From Nocardioides sp. Soil797 (GTDB lineage Bacteria; Actinomycetota; Actinomycetes; Propionibacteriales; Nocardioidaceae), in assembly GCA_001429555.1 (NCBI GenBank), contig LMSR01000001.1, positions 242,687 through 306,686 on the forward strand: a stretch of 64,000 nucleotides of DNA. The letters run 5' to 3'. Made by a program: the position numbers and the translations under genes. This document shows, one piece after another, positions 1 through 9,872 of this stretch (positions within the stretch are counted from its first letter, which is position 1; each line of letters begins with the position of its first letter). A model generated the notes under the pieces. It had not been told where the DNA came from and made no database searches. It saw only the letters and a list, made by a program, of their open reading frames with translations.

Positions 1-496
1 CGGTCGCGAGCCGACGTCGTCGAGGCACCCGGGCGTGGCGGTCGCAGGGTGGAGCAGTGCCAACGACTTCCTGCCGAACGCGAAGCGGGACCCGCTCGCC
101 TTCGCCGCCACCGAGCTGGCCTGGCACCGGGCCCTGGCCGAAGCCGGCGTCGGGCTGGCGGATCTGGACCTCGTGGAGTTGCACGACTGCTTCACCATTG
201 CGGAGCTCAACCTCTATGAGGTGTTGGGGATGGCGCCACGCGGTGCCGGTCACCGAGTCGTCGACGAGGGCGCCGCCCTGCCGGGTGGTTCGTTGCCGGT
301 CAACCCCTCGGGTGGCCTGAAGTCGAAGGGACATCCGGTTGGTGCCACCGGGGTCTCCCAGCACGTGCTGGCCTCGATGCAGCTGACCGGGACGTTTCCC
401 GGCGTACAGATTCCGAATGCGCGGCGGGCTGCTGTGCACAACATGGGCGGGCTGGCGGTGGCCAACTGTGTGACGGTGCTCGAGGCGACGGAGTAG
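1..496 (+). CDS. Thiolase (acetyl-CoA acetyltransferase, SCP-x type), C-terminal part
   Basis: This is the C-terminal end of a thiolase. The frame is open from base 2, so the start lies outside the window. Thiolases cleave or form 3-ketoacyl-CoA in beta-oxidation. The visible part has the ELHDCFTIAE block typical of SCP-x/lipid-transfer-type thiolases, the [17 protein letters not shown] active-site block with the catalytic His, and a C-terminal block ending HNMGGLAVANCV. The nucleophilic Cys of the N-terminal half is not visible. The TAG stop is followed 50 bp later by a palindromic element that may end the transcript. Substrate unknown; the family call is secure. Confidence 0.88.
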   Translation, partial: GREPTSSRHPGVAVAGWSSANDFLPNAKRDPLAFAATELAWHRALAEAGVGLADLDLVELHDCFTIAELNLYEVLGMAPRGAGHRVVDEGAALPGGSLPVNPSGGLKSKGHPVGATGVSQHVLASMQLTGTFPGVQIPNARRAAVHNMGGLAVANCVTVLEATE

Positions 497-545
497 TAGA
501 GGCGTTGCGACCAGCGATGGTCGTCCAGGCGCTGTCGAGTCGGGA

Positions 546-581
546 CTGCGTCTGGTGGACCAATTGGTCCACCAGATGCAG
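546..581. repeat. Dispersed palindrome, copy 1 (core TGGACCAATTGGTCCA)
   Basis: A 36-bp inverted repeat centred at 563/564. Compared with the copy at 27807-27844, the A-T pair next to the core is replaced by a G-C pair on both arms (CTGGTGG / CCACCAG instead of CTGATGG / CCATCAG), so pairing is kept. One further pair becomes G-T. It begins 50 bp after the thiolase stop, which suits a factor-independent terminator, although there is no T-tract. Confidence 0.85.
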
Positions 582-594
582 GGGTGTCACCAGC

Positions 595-632
595 GGTTTC
601 GAGACGGTCGCACGGCGACCTCCTCAACCACC
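595..632 (+). repeat. 38-bp dispersed element, copy 1 (GGTTTCGAGACG ... CTCAACCACC)
   Basis: The ends GGTTTCGAG and CTCAACC are near-inverted, and the inside is a perfect small hairpin, GGTCGC-ACG-GCGACC. The same ends, with a different middle, recur at 20921-20958 and, in reverse, at 30540-30578. Confidence 0.75.
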
Positions 633-1109
633 GAGGTGGACGATGACGTGGTGCGGGAAGCTCTGGTTCCTCAGCGGGGATGATGGACCGACCCGCGCAC
701 GACGAGACGCCTACCGAGGATCACCGCGGCGATCGCCAGCCGGACTGCTCTCCAAGTGTTCATCGCCTTCTCCTGACATGCATGGACATGGGTGACGGAG
801 CGGAAGGGCCGCCCGAGCGACGTGGCGCCGAGCTGCGTAAGTCGGGACCGGAGACGGGCACAGGTCGGCCCTTCCGAGTCCGGACTCACGGCGGCGTCGT
901 ACGTGCCGGAGCCAGTTCCGTGATGTCTTGAAGGATGTCCTGAAGATTCATCGTGAGCGCCTCAGGTCCGATGCCAGTTCGCAGTGACTGCGAAGGGCTG
1001 TGGGCTCAACCCGCGTCTCCAAATATGCAACAGCCGCAGCGGTTTGGGCAAGAGGTCTCGATGGGCCGCTCGTTCCCCGCGACCACTCGACCTACGAGGG
1101 TGCGGGTGG

Positions 1110-1520
1110 CTACTCGACCCGCGGACTGATCGGGCCGGAGTCGTCGGAAACAGGGCCGAGCACCTCTCTCGCAACGGCTTCGGCCTCGGTGGACACCGTC
1201 GCCGACCCGGCGCCGTCACCGACCGCATCGACCATGGCCGCAGCGATGTCGCGGACCTTCACGTTGTGGTCCTGGGAGAGCCGGGTCAGCACGGCAAACG
1301 CTGCCTCCGCGTCGAGCCGGAAGCGGGCCATCAGGATGCCCTTGGCCTGGTCGATCACCGGCTGGCTCTCCAGAGCGCGGTGGAGGTCGGCCACCTCTGC
1401 TCGGAGCGCGACGATCTCTGCACGCTCCCGGCCTGTCGCGTCGGGATCGATGACCTCGGGAATGGCGCTCTGCCACGCCTCAAGACGGGTGTGGCGCTCG
1501 CGCGACAGCTCGTCGCTCAT
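1110..1520 (-). CDS. ANTAR domain-containing protein
   Basis: A 136-residue protein. Residues about 30-50 look like a short coiled coil (ERAEIVALRAEVADLHRAL). They lead into an ANTAR RNA-binding domain (about 53-100) with the typical VIDQAKGILMARF and later hydrophobic positions. ANTAR domains bind paired stem-loops in mRNA leaders and act as antiterminators. There is no receiver or GAF domain, so any signal would come through the coiled coil or a partner. It lies on the same strand 106 bp downstream of a GAF-ANTAR gene. Start ATG at 1520. Targets are unknown. Confidence 0.85.
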   Translation of the reverse strand: MSDELSRERHTRLEAWQSAIPEVIDPDATGRERAEIVALRAEVADLHRALESQPVIDQAKGILMARFRLDAEAAFAVLTRLSQDHNVKVRDIAAAMVDAVGDGAGSATVSTEAEAVAREVLGPVSDDSGPISPRVE

Positions 1521-1626
1521 CTGGAACCTCGGTGGGTGTCAGCCTGATGCATCTCCAAGGATGCCGGCTGACTGCCCAACCAAGGCGACAGGCTATACGG
1601 CCACCCGCGGCTCCCTCAACGCGACC

Positions 1627-2352
1627 TCACGACGTACGACGCCCAACGGTGCGGGCCACCAGTTCTTCGGCGACGATGCGCAGCTTCTTGTTGTTGTTCT
1701 GCGAGTGGGTGCGCAGCAACACGAAGGCCTCGTCGGCGCTGCAACCCTGCTGCCCCATCACGATCCCCAGGGCCTGGTCGATCACCGATCGGTGGGTGAG
1801 CGCCTGCTCCAGCTGCTGGGCGGTCTGGTCGCTGCGCACCTGTCGGAGCGCCAGGAACAACGCGGTCGAGGCCTGTGCGGCGAACTGCTCCGCCTCCGTG
1901 CGCGTGCCGGAGCCGAAGTCGTGGGCGGTGTCGAAACTGTAGAGGTTCAGCGCACCGATCGACTGCTCCTGCACGATGAGCGGCAGGCTCAACGACGACT
2001 GCAAACCCTGGTTGCGGGCCTCCTTCAGGAAGAGCGGCCAACGCGCCGCCTGCTCGACATCGGCCAGGTCCACCACCTCCGCCGTCCGCATCGCGTGCAG
2101 GCACGGACCTTCGTCGAGCGCGTACTGCGCCTCGTCGAGTGCCGCGGCCTTGCCGTCGCTCGAGGCGACGGTGAGCGGCTGGCCGTCGTACTGCGTCGTG
2201 ATGCCGCACGACATCGCCGGCTCGATCAGCGCGCTGCTTTGCCCGACCAGCTCCTGGAGGAAGGCCTCGATGCCGTCCGCGGTGAGCAGCAGGCTTTCCA
2301 GCAGACCGAACGACTCGGGCTGCTCACGGGTTTCATCCGGTGGCGGAACCAT
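1627..2352 (-). CDS. GAF and ANTAR domain-containing regulator
   Basis: A 241-residue protein. A GAF domain spans about residues 15-160; the DEGPCLHAMRT segment and the SSLSLPLIVQEQSIGALNLYS core are typical of actinobacterial GAF-ANTAR proteins. An ANTAR domain follows at about 175-235 (VIDQALGIVMGQQGCSADEAF). Such proteins sense a small ligand or redox state and then act on RNA. On the reverse strand TACGGT lies exactly 6 nt before the ATG, which suggests a leaderless transcript and supports this start. It is divergent from the hemerythrin-domain gene. Ligand and targets are unknown. Confidence 0.9.
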   Translation of the reverse strand: MVPPPDETREQPESFGLLESLLLTADGIEAFLQELVGQSSALIEPAMSCGITTQYDGQPLTVASSDGKAAALDEAQYALDEGPCLHAMRTAEVVDLADVEQAARWPLFLKEARNQGLQSSLSLPLIVQEQSIGALNLYSFDTAHDFGSGTRTEAEQFAAQASTALFLALRQVRSDQTAQQLEQALTHRSVIDQALGIVMGQQGCSADEAFVLLRTHSQNNNKKLRIVAEELVARTVGRRTS

Positions 2353-2358
2353 GCCGCC

Positions 2359-2364
2359 ACCGTA
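2359..2364 (-). promoter_or_regulatory. -10 element (TACGGT) of a likely leaderless promoter for the GAF-ANTAR gene
   Basis: TACGGT ends 6 nt before the ATG at 2352, so transcription would start at or next to the start codon. The same arrangement recurs at several other genes in the window. Confidence 0.5.
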
Positions 2365-2500
2365 TACGCGCTGCCCTCGCGTTCAGCCCGCGTAGGGAGC
2401 GGTGCGTTTGAGTTCGTGCTCACCCAAGCCTGTGATCGTGCCGGATGGTCGGGCGACGCCCAGCTCCACCAACGGCCTGCTTGGGCACGTGCGTTGTGGG

Positions 2501-2506
2501 TACGGT
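2501..2506 (+). promoter_or_regulatory. -10 element (TACGGT) of a likely leaderless promoter for the hemerythrin gene
   Basis: TACGGT is followed by exactly 6 nt and then the ATG at 2513, with no Shine-Dalgarno sequence between. This decides the start against longer in-frame alternatives. Confidence 0.5.
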
Positions 2507-2512
2507 CGAAGC

Positions 2513-3064
2513 ATGACCACTTCTGGAATCGACCTGGGGCGCCCCACATCGGGCGACGTCCTCGACCTGATCAGCGACGACCACCGTCGCTTCGAGCTGC
2601 TGCTCACCCAGCTGCGTCAGAACACGGCCGATCGCGATGCCGTGCGGTGGGCCTTCGCCGACGTGCTGATCGCGCACGGTGAGGCGGAGGAGGAGCTCGT
2701 CTATCCCGTCCTGCGGCGCAAGGCAGAAGACGTCGACGCCCACGACATCGAGCACGGCACGGAGGAGCACGCGGAAGGCAACGAGGCGTTGCTCGCCGTC
2801 CTGGAGCTGAAGGGAACCGACACGCAGGCCTTCGTCGACGCCGTCGAGGAGCTCAGCAACATGATCGCCCACCACGTCGCCGAGGAGGAGCTCAGCATCA
2901 TCGCGCCGGCACGCACCGAGGTGTCCGACCGGGTACGCCGCGAGCTCGGTGAGAAGTGGGCGGCTCGCCGCAACGAGCTGATCGACCAGCACTGCGGCTC
3001 GCTCGAGAACGTACGCCGGGTGGTCGCCAAGGCGGAGAAGGAAGGTCTGCTCGACGACGAGTGA
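2513..3064 (+). CDS. Hemerythrin HHE cation-binding domain protein
   Basis: A 183-residue, mostly helical and acidic protein. The HHE-type metal ligands are visible: DDHRRFE (about residues 23-29), HGEAEEELVYP (about 55-65), HGTEEHAEGNEA (about 79-90) and HHVAEEE (about 122-128). These would bind a di-iron centre for oxygen, nitric oxide or iron handling. The basic C-terminus (REKW, RRNEL and a Lys-rich end) is not part of the metal site. A longer frame runs to 2402, but the leaderless -10 just before 2513 favours this start. It is divergent from the GAF-ANTAR gene, so the two may share a stress signal; that is inference. Confidence 0.85.
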   Translation: MTTSGIDLGRPTSGDVLDLISDDHRRFELLLTQLRQNTADRDAVRWAFADVLIAHGEAEEELVYPVLRRKAEDVDAHDIEHGTEEHAEGNEALLAVLELKGTDTQAFVDAVEELSNMIAHHVAEEELSIIAPARTEVSDRVRRELGEKWAARRNELIDQHCGSLENVRRVVAKAEKEGLLDDE

Positions 3065-3091
3065 TCCGTCCACGCTCGCCCGCGGGAGCCG

Positions 3092-6089
<2,998 letters not shown>

Positions 6090-6172
6090 GGGGGCTCCTC
6101 GTGATCAGGTGGTGAAGGGTTCGGGGACCGGTCGGGCCGATCGGTGGGTCGATCAGCCATTCAGTCGGCGTT

Positions 6173-7384
6173 TCAGCTGTCGGTGAGGTCGGCGCCGCCG
6201 ACGATGCCCGAGGCGGCGAGCTTGGCGATCTCGACGTCGTCGCGGCCGAGCTCGGCGAGGATCGCGCCGGTGTGCTCGCCCAGGGCCGGCACCGCGCCCA
6301 TCGGCAGCTCGACGTCACGGAAGGTGGTCGGCGGCAGGACGGCGTCCACCGGTCCGGCCGGGGTGTCCACCGATCGCCAGCGGTCACGCTCGGAGAGCTG
6401 CGGGTGGGCGGCAAGACCGGCCATGTCGTTGACCTGGGCGGCGGCCACTCCGGCCGCGGCCAGGCGCTGGTCGAGCTCGGCGGTGGTGAAGCCACGGGTG
6501 GCCTCGGCGACGACGCGGTCGACCTCGGCCCGGTTGGCGACCCGCTGCGGGTTGGTGGCGAAGTCGGGGTGCTCGGCGAGGCCGGGCAGGTCCAGGACCT
6601 GGGTGACCAGGGCCCGCCAACCGCGGTCGTTCTGCACGCCGATCAGGATCTGGCCGTCGGCGCTGGGATACGCGTCGTACGGCGCGATCGAGGCGTGGCT
6701 CAAGCCCATCCTGGGAATCTGGACGCCGCCGTAGAGGTGCATGTAGAGCGGGTGGCCGAGCCACTCGACGGTCGAGTCGAACATGGAGATGTCGACGACG
6801 CCACCCTCGCCGGTGCGCTCGCGGCGGAACAGCGCGGCCAGCACGGCTTGGGCGGTGTAGAGCCCGGCCGCGATGTCGGCGCTGGGCACCCCGGTCTTGG
6901 TCGCGGTGTCGGGGGTGCCGGTCACGGACACCAGGCCGGACTCGGCCTGGATCAGCATGTCGTAGGCCTTGCGGTCGCGCAGCGGTCCGTCGGTGCCGTA
7001 GCCGGAGATCGAGGCGGCGACCAGGCGCGGGTGCTCGCGGACCAGTTCCTCGACGTCGAGGCCGAGCCGTGCCGCGGCACCCGGCGCCGTGTTCTGCACG
7101 AACACGTCGGCGCCGCCGATCAGCTCGCGGGCCAGGGCTAGCCCCTCGGAGTCCTTGAGGTCGAGAGCAACCGATTCCTTGCCGCGGTTGAGCCAGACGA
7201 AGTGTGAGGCCAGGCCCATCACCGCGGTGTCGTAGTTGCGGGCGAAGTCGCCCTCGCCGACGCGCTCCAGCTTGATCACGCGGGCGCCCAGGTCGGCGAG
7301 GTGTCGGGTGGCCAGGGGTGCCGCGACGGCCTGTTCGAGGGCGACCACGGTGATGCCGTCAAGCGGAAGCAGTGCGGTTGTCAT
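6173..7384 (-). CDS. CaiB/BaiF family (class III) CoA-transferase
   Basis: A 403-residue protein, the normal length. It would move CoA from a donor thioester to a carboxylic acid. Seen: an N-terminal block of the type ALEQAVAAPLATRHLADLGA, NRGKESVALDLKD, YDMLIQAESGL, and SADIAAGLYTAQA, whose Asp is in the place of the catalytic Asp of the family. As the first gene of the reverse operon it probably activates the substrate used by the dehydrogenase and crotonase. Its promoter shares an 83-bp divergent region with a LysR gene, the classical arrangement for a LysR-controlled catabolic operon. Confidence 0.9.
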   Translation of the reverse strand: MTTALLPLDGITVVALEQAVAAPLATRHLADLGARVIKLERVGEGDFARNYDTAVMGLASHFVWLNRGKESVALDLKDSEGLALARELIGGADVFVQNTAPGAAARLGLDVEELVREHPRLVAASISGYGTDGPLRDRKAYDMLIQAESGLVSVTGTPDTATKTGVPSADIAAGLYTAQAVLAALFRRERTGEGGVVDISMFDSTVEWLGHPLYMHLYGGVQIPRMGLSHASIAPYDAYPSADGQILIGVQNDRGWRALVTQVLDLPGLAEHPDFATNPQRVANRAEVDRVVAEATRGFTTAELDQRLAAAGVAAAQVNDMAGLAAHPQLSERDRWRSVDTPAGPVDAVLPPTTFRDVELPMGAVPALGEHTGAILAELGRDDVEIAKLAASGIVGGADLTDS

Positions 7385-7467
7385 GCCCCCAGCATCGTGC
7401 AGGAGTCTATTGCGCGTCCAATACCCAATGGGTCGACAATTGTTGACTCTGGCGCAATAGTGGCGGC
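7385..7467. promoter_or_regulatory. Divergent regulatory region with nested inverted repeats
   Basis: A 9-bp perfect inverted repeat (CTATTGCGC 7407-7415, GCGCAATAG 7452-7460) encloses two smaller palindromes, ACCCAATGGGT (7423-7433) and ACAATTGT (7436-7443). The region is AT-rich relative to its surroundings. The right outer arm ends 7 bp before the LysR start. This fits LysR binding sites controlling both directions, with autorepression. Confidence 0.6.
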
Positions 7468-8376
7468 ATGGAACTGCACCACCTCGAAGCCTTCCTGGCC
7501 GTCGCCGACGAGCTGCACTTCGGTCGGGCGTCCGAACGACTGCACATGGCCCAGCCGCCGTTGAGCCGGATGATCAAGCAGCTCGAGCGCGAGCTCGGCG
7601 CACCGCTCTTCGAACGCACCACCCGCAGCGTGCGGCTGACCACCGCCGGCCAGGCGCTGGTGGGTCCGGCCAACGACGTGCTCGAGGACGTGCGGGTGGC
7701 GCGTCGGGCGGTTCGTTCTGCCGGTCGTGGTGAGACCGGGCGGGTGCGACTCGGCTTCGCCGGTCCCTCGTCGCACGTGCTGGTGGGCCAGCTCGGGCGC
7801 GTCGTGCGGGAGCAGCACCCCGGCATCGAGCTGTCCCTGCGCAGTACGACGTACAACTACGAGGCGCTGCGATCCCTGGTCGACGGGGAGCTCGACCTGG
7901 TGATCGCCCGGTGGCGGATCGAGCCCGAAGGGGTGGAGCACCGTCCGATCGCCGCGGAGCGCTACGTGATCGTGGTCCCGGCCGGCCACCGCCTCGCCAC
8001 CCGCAAGCGACTGTCGATGGCCGACCTGCGCGACGAGGAGTTCGTCGCGCTGCCGGCCGATCCCGGCTCCAGCGTGCGGGACGGCATGTTCGACCTGGCC
8101 AAGGCGGCCGGCTTCCAGCCCAATGTGGTGCAGACGGCACCCGACTCGTGGACGGTGATGGCCCTGGTCGCGGCCGGGGTCGGCATCACCTTCACCCTCG
8201 ACACCGCCGTGGCCAACGTGGTGCAGAATGGCATCGTGGTGATCCCGCTCAAGGAGGGCAAGGAGGCGTCGTTCCAGCAACTCGTCTGGCGCGAGGGCGA
8301 CCGCAACCCGGCGCTCCTCGCGGTGCTCCGCTCCTCCGAGGAGGCTTTGCCCACACCGGACTCGGAATCTGCCTAG
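7468..8376 (+). CDS. LysR-family transcriptional regulator
   Basis: A 302-residue protein. The N-terminal winged helix (MELHHLEAFLAVADELHFGRAS ... QPPLSRMIKQLERELG) is unmistakable. The C-terminal periplasmic-binding-like effector domain starts near residue 90 (GRVRLGFAGPSS). It is divergent from, and presumably regulates, the CaiB-type transferase operon; the effector may be a pathway acid or CoA ester. Its last codons and its TAG stop lie inside a 13-bp tandem array shared with the convergent gene. Confidence 0.93.
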   Translation: MELHHLEAFLAVADELHFGRASERLHMAQPPLSRMIKQLERELGAPLFERTTRSVRLTTAGQALVGPANDVLEDVRVARRAVRSAGRGETGRVRLGFAGPSSHVLVGQLGRVVREQHPGIELSLRSTTYNYEALRSLVDGELDLVIARWRIEPEGVEHRPIAAERYVIVVPAGHRLATRKRLSMADLRDEEFVALPADPGSSVRDGMFDLAKAAGFQPNVVQTAPDSWTVMALVAAGVGITFTLDTAVANVVQNGIVVIPLKEGKEASFQQLVWREGDRNPALLAVLRSSEEALPTPDSESA

Positions 8377-8440
8377 CCAATCTGCCCAGCCAGTCTGCCC
8401 AGCCAATCTGCCCGGCCCATCTGGTCACCCAATCTGCCTA
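8362..8440. repeat. 13-bp tandem array spanning two convergent stop codons
   Basis: About six units of the type AGCCAATCTGCCC (clear units start at 8375, 8388, 8401, 8414 and 8427; a partial unit precedes). The LysR stop (8374-8376) and the stop of the convergent unknown gene (8438-8440) both fall in units of the array, at its two ends. Confidence 0.8.
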
Positions 8441-9157
8441 GCCCGGGGCCTTCGGATGCCGAGCGGGATCGATCGTCGTCCATTGTGCGCGAAGGGCCAT
8501 CGGCAGGTGCCGGCCGAGGAATTGCTGAAACCAGGCCGCGGGTTCTTCAAGGGTGAGGACGGCTGTCTCTCGGCCTGCGTTGTCGCGCGGTCCCGCGTGA
8601 ACGGCCGTGATCTCACCACCAATCGCCACGAATCCACCGACCATGCCGATGAACGGCATCGGTTGAAGGAGCCGGACGTGAACCGCGAGAAGTGGACGCG
8701 TTACCCAGGACATGTGCCACCCGGACTCCAGGGCCTGCAGCGCTTTCACCTCGCTGCGCTCGACTCCGTCGTCGGCTTGCAGGTCGCCGTTGCCGGCACT
8801 CAGCACGCCCTCACCGATCCTCGCGAAGAAGCACTGCGCCCGGGCCGCCTCGACCACCTCGGACGCCAGCAGTGGCGGTCGGACCAGCGTCCGGACCCGA
8901 CCTTCGTCGTAGAGCAGGCTGCCCCGAAGCCGCACCCCCGGGCCGGCGATGCCCGCCAACAGTGCACGACGAGCGGATGCTCGTGTCACTCCCATCTCGG
9001 CCAGGACCCCCGCGGCCTGGCGGGCACTGATCAGGCTGCCGCTGGCCCCTTCGATGCCGGACCTGTCGATGCCGGACCTGTCGATGCCGGACGGCCCGGT
9101 CGTGGAATTGGTGCTGTCGGGGCTGGTCGTGGCTTCTGCTGCATTCGTGGTCGTCAT
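8438..9157 (-). CDS. Hypothetical protein with helix-turn-helix-like segment
   Basis: A 239-residue protein I cannot assign to a named family. Residues 1-40 are Ser/Thr/Gly-rich and contain an IDRSG repeat from a 15-bp DNA tandem repeat near 9055-9095. Residues about 42-85 (SARQAAGVLAEMGVTRASARRALLA, then LYDEGRVRTL) resemble an excisionase/MerR-like helix-turn-helix. The C-terminal half contains FIGMVGGFVAIGGEITAVHAGP and AAWFQQFLGRHLP, a mixed alpha/beta pattern. Start chosen at 9157 because TACGGT lies 6 nt upstream (leaderless); longer open frames run through repeats and are not credible. Confidence 0.65.
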   Translation of the reverse strand: MTTTNAAEATTSPDSTNSTTGPSGIDRSGIDRSGIEGASGSLISARQAAGVLAEMGVTRASARRALLAGIAGPGVRLRGSLLYDEGRVRTLVRPPLLASEVVEAARAQCFFARIGEGVLSAGNGDLQADDGVERSEVKALQALESGWHMSWVTRPLLAVHVRLLQPMPFIGMVGGFVAIGGEITAVHAGPRDNAGRETAVLTLEEPAAWFQQFLGRHLPMALRAQWTTIDPARHPKAPG

Positions 9158-9163
9158 CGCGTC

Positions 9164-9169
9164 ACCGTA
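9164..9169 (-). promoter_or_regulatory. -10 element (TACGGT) of a likely leaderless promoter
   Basis: On the reverse strand TACGGT-GACGCG-ATG leads into the unknown protein at 9157. It decides the start of that gene. Confidence 0.45.
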
Positions 9170-9210
9170 GGAGCGAGCACCGACAAGCCTGTCGAGGAGG
9201 CATCGCGTCA

Positions 9211-9300
9211 GGGTGGTCCGGAACCGGGGGACGGGGTGGTCGGGAACCCGGGGCGGGGTGGTCGGGAACCCGGGGCGGGGTGGTTCGGAACCGGGTCGGG
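9211..9300. repeat. 22-bp tandem array (about four units)
   Basis: Units containing GGTGGTCGGGAACCCGGGG begin near 9211, 9233, 9255 and 9277. The middle two are identical and the outer two have diverged. Confidence 0.8.
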
Positions 9301-9324
9301 CGTGTGCGCCCGAGAAGCCGCTCG

Positions 9325-9368
9325 ACTCCTGTGTCTGATGGACCAATTGGTCCATCAGACACAGGGGT
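9325..9368. repeat. Dispersed palindrome, copy 2 (core TGGACCAATTGGTCCA)
   Basis: A 44-bp inverted repeat centred at 9346/9347, fully paired except one T-G wobble. The outer arms read GTGTC / GACAC where copy 4 has GCATC / GATGC, so both sides changed together. It sits in the middle of the repeat mosaic. Confidence 0.85.
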
Positions 9369-9407
9369 GAGACGACTAGGTCTCGGAGACGCCCGGCGAC
9401 CGCTCGG

Positions 9408-9500
9408 CCAGCGCCCTCGCTGTCTTTGGCGGGCCAGCGCCCTCGCTGTCCTTTGCGGGCCAGCGCCCTCGCTGTCTTCAGCGGCCGTCGCTGTCTTTGG
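9408..9500. repeat. 26-bp tandem array
   Basis: CCAGCGCCCTCGCTGTC begins at 9408, 9434 and 9460, followed by a degenerate unit (CCGTCGCTGTCTTTGG). Confidence 0.8.
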
Positions 9501-9554
9501 CAGATTGTCTTCAGCGGTTGTGGAGGTTGCGAGCGCCACGGGCCCGCAGCCCGC

Positions 9555-9620
9555 AGGCTGGCGCCTCGAGTCATGGCTGGCGCCTCGGGTCATGGCTGGC
9601 GCCTCGGGTCATGGCTGCCG
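9555..9620. repeat. 19-bp tandem array
   Basis: ATGGCTGGCGCCTCGGGTC repeats with starts at 9573, 9592 and 9611, preceded by a partial unit. Confidence 0.8.
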
Positions 9621-9624
9621 CCGG

Positions 9625-9765
9625 GCAGCCGCAGTCCCGGGCAGCCGTGGTGCCGGGCAGCCGTGGTGTCGGGAAGCCGTGGTGTCGGCTGACGTGGTGC
9701 GGGGCTGACGTGGTGCGGGGCAGACGTGGTGCGGGGCAGCCACGGTGCCGGGAAGCCGTAGCCGG
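9625..9765. repeat. Degenerate 15-18 bp repeats (GCAGCCGTGGTGCCGG / GACGTGGTGCGGGGC)
   Basis: Two related motifs alternate: GCAGCCGTGGTGCCGG three to four times, then CTGACGTGGTGCGGGG three times, then a return to the first type. Period is irregular. Confidence 0.65.
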
Positions 9766-9813
9766 CCGGAGTCTGCCGCACGGCCTGCCGGCCGCGGGTC
9801 ATACGCCGCTAGC

Positions 9814-9859
9814 CGCCTGCTGCCTGCTGCCTGCCGCCTGCCGCCTGCCGCCTGCCGCC
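9814..9859. repeat. 7-bp microsatellite-like run (GCCTGCC)
   Basis: GCCTGCT followed by several copies of GCCTGCC, ending 14 bp before the thioesterase stop codon. Confidence 0.8.
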
Positions 9860-9872
9860 AGTGGCGATCGGG

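Larger units (their letters stand above)
497..1109. other. 613-bp gene-poor spacer between convergent genes
   Basis: No convincing gene was found between the thiolase stop and the stop of the reverse-strand ANTAR gene. The spacer holds one copy of the TGGACCAATTGGTCCA palindrome (546-581) and one copy of the GGTTTCGAGACG element (595-632). A 30-codon reverse frame (671-763, beginning MNTWRAVRLAIAAV, with AGGAG shortly upstream) could be a micro-protein, but nothing else supports it. I see nothing recognisable in 770-1109. Confidence 0.5.
9158..9872. other. 715-bp non-coding mosaic of tandem repeats
   Basis: No credible gene. The stretch is built from successive short tandem arrays of different period, listed separately, plus one copy of the dispersed palindrome. 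Open frames here are artefacts of GC-rich repeats. It separates two reverse-strand genes. Confidence 0.75.

Noticed and set aside
546..581. The palindrome as the end of an insertion sequence
   Set aside because: No transposase gene or fragment is near any of the four copies, and each copy is a self-contained symmetric unit.
571..581. The palindrome as a GntR operator, because of TGGTCC-ACC-like half sites
   Set aside because: The half-site match exists only in one copy, and the copies lie at gene ends rather than in promoters.
671..763. 30-residue reverse-strand peptide (MNTWRAVRLAIAAV...)
   Set aside because: It has AGGAG upstream and a hydrophobic stretch, but it is too short to support alone and has no conserved neighbour; kept only as a remark in the spacer entry.
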